From Pseudomonadota bacterium (lineage in GTDB: Bacteria; Pseudomonadota; Alphaproteobacteria; Rhizobiales; Aestuariivirgaceae), in the NCBI GenBank assembly GCA_016522385.1, contig JAEKFU010000391.1, forward strand, positions 1-10,167: 10,167 nt of DNA. Reading direction: 5' to 3'. Both the position numbers and the translations under genes were made by a program. Below, one piece after another: positions 6,224 through 10,167 of the stretch. Positions within the stretch are counted from its first letter, which is position 1, and each line of letters starts with the position of its first letter. The notes under the pieces were generated by a model. It was not told where the DNA came from, ran no database searches, and saw nothing but the letters and a program-made list of their open reading frames with translations.

Positions 6224-6343
6224 TCATGCGCGCACCTTTCCAGCAATGCACATGTCAGGAACTCTGCCAGGTGAAATTTTTCTTTTGGGATTGAGGCTGC
6301 ATTCTGCCTACAATGAGGATCGAAAGCATGGGGAAGAGATCTG

Positions 6344-6862
6344 ATGATTAGGAAGATATTGGTGCCAGTCGATGGCTCGCCGCATTCGGTGAAGGCTGTT
6401 GAACTGGCAAGCGATTTGGCATCAAAATACGATGCCGAGATTATTTTGTTGCACGTGCTGTTGCGTGGGCACATGCCAGACGGACTCAAGAAAGCACTTG
6501 AGATCGAGGTCGGCAAGCGCACAGCGCGCGCCGACAATCTCGTCAACATGCCTCAGGAGATTATGGCGCGCGTCGGCAGCAAGAAGGACACTCAGCTTTC
6601 GATTGAAGAGCTCAATTTCATCGGAAAATACGTACTCTCCAACGTGGCTGCCATCTGCCAGGACAAGGGCGTTGCCAGAGTGGAAAGGCGCGTCGAGGAG
6701 GGTGATCCGGCAAAGACCATCATCAAGATCGCCGAGGATACGAAATCCGATATGATTGTCCTGGGCAACCGGGGTCTGAGTGATTTTCACGGCATGCTTG
6801 TTGGTTCAGTCTCGCACAAGGTATCGCATCACGCGAAATGCACCTGTGTGACCGTGCGCTGA
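6344..6862 (+). CDS. UspA-family universal stress protein
   Basis: The 172-residue product has the single Usp fold: an N-terminal strand with MIRKILVPVDGS (acidic D10), alternating strands and helices, and the C-terminal ATP-binding signature G-x2-G-x9-G-S spanning GNRGLSDFHGMLVGS (G141, G144, G154, S155), followed by VSHKV. It is therefore of the ATP-binding UspA/UspFG type and cytoplasmic. It is somewhat longer than the usual 140-150 residues because of an insertion at about 42-90 that is rich in charged helix. The start ATG has GGGGAAGAG six to ten bases upstream. Usp proteins typically respond to starvation, oxygen limitation or oxidative stress. No regulator site such as an FNR/FixK box was recognised upstream. 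It appears monocistronic, converging on the regulator gene. Confidence 0.93.
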   Translation: MIRKILVPVDGSPHSVKAVELASDLASKYDAEIILLHVLLRGHMPDGLKKALEIEVGKRTARADNLVNMPQEIMARVGSKKDTQLSIEELNFIGKYVLSNVAAICQDKGVARVERRVEEGDPAKTIIKIAEDTKSDMIVLGNRGLSDFHGMLVGSVSHKVSHHAKCTCVTVR

Positions 6863-6879
6863 GACAAGGCCTGCTTGTC
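6863..6879 (+). terminator. Short hairpin directly after the universal stress gene
   Basis: GACAAG and CTTGTC form a perfect 6-bp stem with a 5-base loop immediately past the stop codon. The T tract is missing (GTTCAG follows), so termination may be weak. On the opposite strand, ACCAG/CTGGT around 6920-6940 followed by TTTTG could serve the convergent regulator gene. Confidence 0.35.
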
Positions 6880-6962
6880 GTTCAGACGTTACCAGCCTCA
6901 ACAACTGCTCAATAGCAAAACCAGAGGCTCCAGAACTGGTGGCTTCATCACAACATTGTACG

Positions 6963-7787
6963 TCAGCTCACACCGTGCGGCTCCAGATCATAATGTAGCA
7001 ATTCGTTCGGGAATGGGCGTTCGCCGAGGATGCGAGCGATCTTCGGGTCGATGTCTGTGTCCGATAGTGGGAAAAGTCCGGCGGCACCAATGGCGATACG
7101 TAAGTCGATGTTGGTTCCCAGATACTTCCAGACACAGCGCGATACATACGGGTTGCGCTGTTTGCTTGAAAGTCCGAAGGTCACTCCACGCAGAATGGTC
7201 AACAGGCTGCGTGCCGCGGGATGGAGCACGGTTTCAACGATAGCATCATTGGCGAGACTTTGATGCTCGACAACAAAAAGCCGATTTCCGAGTAGCGACA
7301 ATTGACCGTCATATTTGGACAAGTAAAGAGCGCCTTCTCCGGGATCGCGGGTGCGTTCGATTGTTTTTGAACAGATCATCCCGTCCTTTTCGTAGACTTG
7401 GGTTACCGCACGAAGGATGTAACCGTCCCAACTGAACGAGTGGCAGTGAGTGATGTAATAGCCGAGATATTTGCGCAACTGCACGCGGTCGCCGGGAAAC
7501 GCGCCGGCGAGCGGTTGACTGCGCGGGAGCGAAGCCGCGCCCGAAACACGGCTGGTGCGAAATTGCATCCTGTCGGCAAACTCTTCCTGTGGAAGGTACA
7601 GATCCGCCGGCCGGACGATAAAGTGGTCGCAAATGCGCTGCAGATTGTAGGGCGATGGCCGTGAAGTGGCATTCAGATATTTGCTGAACTGCTGCCGGTT
7701 TATGCCGATTGACCTGCAGACTTCTGAAACGGATTTTTCGAAGCTGCACAACAGCTGGAGGTTTCTCGCAAGTTGGTCGTCGGTCAT
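6963..7787 (-). CDS. XRE-like helix-turn-helix transcriptional regulator
   Basis: The product (274 residues from the ATG at 7787; 282 from an upstream GTG at 7811) starts with a Cro/CI-like helix-turn-helix. The sequence SVSEVCRSIGINRQQFSKYL has the expected turn and a recognition helix beginning at INRQQF. It is followed by SRPSPYNLQRICDHF, the usual third and fourth helices. The ATG is preferred because related regulators begin close to the motif LARNLxLLC; neither start has a strong ribosome site. The remaining roughly 190 residues form a C-terminal domain without a signature I can name. It contains predicted beta segments (VQLRKYLGYYITHCHSF, GYILRAVTQVYEKDG) and may sense a ligand. The gene is divergent from the hydrolase, so control of the neighbouring operon and of itself is the natural inference. 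Confidence 0.85.
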   Translation of the reverse strand: MTDDQLARNLQLLCSFEKSVSEVCRSIGINRQQFSKYLNATSRPSPYNLQRICDHFIVRPADLYLPQEEFADRMQFRTSRVSGAASLPRSQPLAGAFPGDRVQLRKYLGYYITHCHSFSWDGYILRAVTQVYEKDGMICSKTIERTRDPGEGALYLSKYDGQLSLLGNRLFVVEHQSLANDAIVETVLHPAARSLLTILRGVTFGLSSKQRNPYVSRCVWKYLGTNIDLRIAIGAAGLFPLSDTDIDPKIARILGERPFPNELLHYDLEPHGVS

Positions 7788-7967
7788 GCATTCCAATCCG
7801 CATATTGACACTCTGGGCGGCCTGATCGGAGCATCAACCCGCAGCTAATTTGAGCAAATATCGCATAAACTCGCTAAAAGTCGAGCGAAGCCGCGAAATT
7901 GAGCTCGCCGATAGGGATTGCAACAGTTCATGCATTGAACATTGCGCGGTGACTGGGTGTCTGCGGC
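7788..7967. promoter_or_regulatory. Divergent intergenic region with short inverted repeats
   Basis: This 180-base gap separates the regulator and hydrolase starts and must hold both promoters. Three short inverted repeats are visible: ATTTG-AG-CAAAT (7848-7859), TCGCT-N8-AGCGA (7871-7888) and GTTCA-TGCAT-TGAAC (7926-7940). The last ends 27 bases before the hydrolase start, a suitable position for an operator. No confident -35/-10 pair was found. Confidence 0.45.
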
Positions 7968-9968
7968 ATGGATGCAGCCAACTACGGGTTCCAAATCGAA
8001 GAGAATGCTTGGATAAGACTGCGTGACGGATGCCGTCTGGCAGCAAGGATCTGGCTGCCTGACGAATGTCACAGCGAGGCGGTCCCGGCCATTCTTGAGT
8101 ATCTGCCTTACCGCAAGCGCGGCGGCACCGATCCACGCGACGACATCACTTATCCCTATTTTGCCCGTGCCGGATACGCCGGGGTTCGGGTTGACATAAG
8201 GGGGAACGGTGAATCTGACGGCGTGATGACTGGAGAGTATACCGAACAGGAATTGTCCGATGGTCAGGAGGTCATCGCCTGGATAGCCGATCAGCCGTGG
8301 TGCAACGGCAATGTCGGCATGATCGGTCACTCCTGGGGCGGCTTCAATGGACTGCAGATCGCCGCACTGCGCCCTCCGGCACTGAAGGCGGTCGTCACAT
8401 CATGCTCGACCGATGACCGATACGCCGATGACATTCACTTCATGGGCGGTTGTCTGAACAACGACAACACCACGTGGTCGCAGCAGATGCTGGCCTATTC
8501 ATCGCGTCCGCCAGATCCGCAGCTCGTAGGCGATGGTTGGCGCGATGTCTGGCTCCAACGCCTTGAAAACATGCCGTTCCTGGCTTCCGACTGGTTGAAG
8601 CATCAAAGACGCGATGACTACTGGAAACACGCTTCAGTTTGTGAGGACTATGAGGCAATCACCGCAGCGGTGCTGGCCGTTGGGGGATGGTACGACTGTT
8701 ATTCCAACGCAATTCCGAGATTGTTGGCCGGCCTGAAATGCCCTGCCAAGGGAATTATCGGTCCATGGGAACACCGCTACCCACATATGGCCAAGGTGAC
8801 GCCGGGAATCGACTTCCTCGAAGAGTGCGTGCGCTGGTGGGACCGTTGGCTGAAAGGTGTGAGGAATGGTGCGGAAGACGTGCCCAAACTGCGGGCCTTT
8901 CTGACAAGGGCTGCTCCCGCATCAGCAAAGAACGGTCCGCGGCAAGGCGTGTGGGTCGGTGAGGCGCATTGGCCATCATCATCCATTGAGACCAGGACGC
9001 TGTACCTGGCCCCCAGGGAGTTGGCGAACGAACCAGCCGAGAAAGGCGAGATAAAGATCTCGTCTCTTCTCGACACGGGTCTGGCTTGTGGCAATTTTTG
9101 TCCAGGCATGCGTATCGATGATGAGTTGCCTGGCGATCAGCGTGACGATGACGCTAAATCAGTGGTGTTTGACACCTCCCCGTTGGAAGAGGATTTGGCA
9201 ATACTCGGCGCGGCGGAACTCGAATTGGAGCTTTCTTGCGACAAGCGCGTTGCCATGATTGCCGCACGGCTTTGTGACGTTGCGCCAGACGGTGCCAGCA
9301 CCCGCGTCAGCCACAATCCGCTCAACCTGACGCACCGATACTCCCACGAAAACCCCGAACCTATGGTGCCAGGAAAGTTCTTCCGGATACGGATAAAATT
9401 ATGCGATGCCGGCTACATCTTTCAGCGTGGGCACAAGATCCGTCTGGCGCTTTCCAATGCATATTGGCCGATGGTATGGCCTTCGCCGTATTTGTCTGCG
9501 CTGACGATCAAGCTTGTCGGCAGTCAATTGCATCTACCCGTGCGCCGTGACGCCGTGGGTGAAATTACCATGCCGGCCGCATCACCGCTGCCCCCTACGA
9601 CACACGACATTCTGCGCGCACCGTCCAACCAGCGGACCTGCCGAAGTGATGCCGCTACAGGTCAGACGGTTCTGGAAATAATCGATGATTTGGGCCTGGT
9701 GCACGACGCAGGTTGTGGACTGGAGACAGAAAGCCGGGCCCGTCACACGTACCGCATTCAGCTGGGCGATCCGCTGTCTGCCCGAACCGAAGCCGAATGG
9801 ACCTTCGGCTTAAGGCGCGATGACTGGACGGTTCGAACCGAAACGTCGACGGTGATGACATGTGATGCTCAAAACTTTCATCTAGCTGCGCAGTTGCAGG
9901 CGTTTGAAGGCAGCGAACTCATCTTTGAGCGTCAATGGAGTGAGATCATCGCGCGCGACCTGGCCTAG
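7968..9968 (+). CDS. CocE/NonD-family serine hydrolase (X-Pro dipeptidyl-peptidase S15-like)
   Basis: The 666-residue protein has an N-terminal alpha/beta-hydrolase domain (about 15-300). The nucleophile motif is GHSWGGF with S122. The likely acid D243 is in GGWYDCYSN and the likely base H269 in GPWEHRYPH, the same order as the Ser-Asp-His triad of cocaine esterase CocE. DIRGNGESDG (about 76-85) is also conserved in the family. The region about 310-560 fits the jelly-roll C-terminal domain of X-Pro dipeptidyl-peptidases (for instance FFRIRIKLCDAGYIFQRGHKIRL). About 100 further residues extend beyond the length of CocE. No signal peptide is present, so the enzyme should act in the cytoplasm on an ester, amide or acyl-peptide bond. 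The ribosome site is poor. It precedes a Tat-exported protein by 58 bases, probably in one operon. Confidence 0.92.
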   Translation: MDAANYGFQIEENAWIRLRDGCRLAARIWLPDECHSEAVPAILEYLPYRKRGGTDPRDDITYPYFARAGYAGVRVDIRGNGESDGVMTGEYTEQELSDGQEVIAWIADQPWCNGNVGMIGHSWGGFNGLQIAALRPPALKAVVTSCSTDDRYADDIHFMGGCLNNDNTTWSQQMLAYSSRPPDPQLVGDGWRDVWLQRLENMPFLASDWLKHQRRDDYWKHASVCEDYEAITAAVLAVGGWYDCYSNAIPRLLAGLKCPAKGIIGPWEHRYPHMAKVTPGIDFLEECVRWWDRWLKGVRNGAEDVPKLRAFLTRAAPASAKNGPRQGVWVGEAHWPSSSIETRTLYLAPRELANEPAEKGEIKISSLLDTGLACGNFCPGMRIDDELPGDQRDDDAKSVVFDTSPLEEDLAILGAAELELELSCDKRVAMIAARLCDVAPDGASTRVSHNPLNLTHRYSHENPEPMVPGKFFRIRIKLCDAGYIFQRGHKIRLALSNAYWPMVWPSPYLSALTIKLVGSQLHLPVRRDAVGEITMPAASPLPPTTHDILRAPSNQRTCRSDAATGQTVLEIIDDLGLVHDAGCGLETESRARHTYRIQLGDPLSARTEAEWTFGLRRDDWTVRTETSTVMTCDAQNFHLAAQLQAFEGSELIFERQWSEIIARDLA

Positions 9969-10016
9969 GCGAGGTTTGGTCTAAGCTTTTTTATAACAAG
10001 AAAACAAAATGCAAAC

Positions 10017-10024
10017 GGAGGAAG
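10017..10024 (+). promoter_or_regulatory. Strong ribosome binding site of the Tat-exported protein
   Basis: GGAGGAAG ends two bases before the ATG at 10027, overlapping the ideal Shine-Dalgarno position. It is far stronger than the site of the hydrolase upstream, which suggests higher translation of the exported protein, as is usual for transporter binding proteins. Confidence 0.7.
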
Positions 10025-10026
10025 AC

Positions 10027-10167
10027 ATGAAACACTCGGACGAAAAATACGCACAATGGCTCATCACTGAAATGAAAAAGAGCCGCATCACGCGCCGCGA
10101 ATTTCTTGGCCGAACGAGTGCACTCGGAATCGCTGTGGCGACAGGCACAAGCCTGCTCAGCCAAGCA
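10027..10167 (+). CDS. Tat-exported protein, 5' part only; probable ABC transporter solute-binding protein
   Basis: The first 47 codons are present and the gene runs off the window. The product begins with a polar segment (MKHSDEKYAQWLITEMKKSR), then a twin-arginine motif TRREFLGR (R23, R24), then a moderately hydrophobic stretch ending near LLSQA, where cleavage is expected soon after. This layout, a charged helix then a Tat motif with RREFL, resembles peptide/nickel-type (family 5) solute-binding proteins of Rhizobiales. The neighbouring hydrolase supports a substrate-uptake role. The assignment is an inference because the mature domain is not visible; other Tat substrates such as oxidoreductases remain possible. 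Confidence 0.65.
   Translation, partial: MKHSDEKYAQWLITEMKKSRITRREFLGRTSALGIAVATGTSLLSQA

Noticed and set aside
6103..6549. 148-codon minus-strand frame overlapping the universal stress gene
   Set aside because: Its larger part is the antisense of a well-supported gene, and the remainder covers the hairpin; composition is not protein-like.
7309..7803. 164-codon frame antiparallel or overlapping the regulator
   Set aside because: It is Arg/Ser-rich in a shifted frame of the convincing HTH regulator.
9828..9839. Perfect palindrome CGGTTCGAACCG, similar to the tRNA T-arm, as a possible attachment site
   Set aside because: It lies inside the hydrolase coding region, and only the short core TTCGAA is shared with the tRNA.
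1..10167. CRISPR array or tandem repeat array
   Set aside because: No regularly spaced direct repeats were seen anywhere in the window.

Overview
The window looks like chromosomal DNA from an alphaproteobacterium, most probably Hyphomicrobiales (Rhizobiales). The best pointers are a BA14K-family exported protein, which is characteristic of that order, and an acyl-CoA synthetase, an XRE-like regulator and a CocE/NonD hydrolase of rhizobial type. GC content is moderate. No genus can be fixed from sequence alone.

Left part (1-2023): a complete AMP-forming acyl-CoA synthetase with a basic Lys/Ala/Pro-rich N-terminal tail, followed by a serine tRNA (anticodon UGA) with an encoded CCA end.

Middle part (about 2024-6343): a gene-poor stretch of over 4 kb. 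Its only convincing genes are short and mostly exported: a BA14K protein with a His/Arg/Tyr-rich core, a 60-residue Cys-containing secreted protein on the minus strand, a small periplasmic cytochrome c, and a 92-residue exported protein of unknown function. Weaker small ORFs lie between them. It also holds a collapsed IS3-family insertion sequence of about 240 bp that keeps only the start of OrfA, the end of OrfB and decayed inverted ends. A strong hairpin at 6182-6220 has no upstream protein gene on its strand and may end a small RNA. Low coding density, tiny genes and an IS relic beside a tRNA fit an old integration or decay zone, but no attachment-site duplication was seen.

Right part (6344-10167): a UspA-type universal stress protein, then a divergent pair. 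An HTH regulator runs leftward; a CocE/NonD-type serine hydrolase runs rightward, with the start of a Tat-exported protein 58 bp behind it. The Tat protein resembles the start of peptide-type ABC transporter solute-binding proteins. My reading is a locally regulated uptake-and-hydrolysis operon for a small ester, amide or peptide-like compound that continues beyond the right edge. The regulator-hydrolase intergenic region carries short inverted repeats that could be operators.

I did not find a clearly new multi-gene system. The items most worth checking are the regulator/hydrolase/Tat-binding-protein unit, the possible small RNA at 6116-6223, and the cluster of tiny exported proteins after the tRNA.
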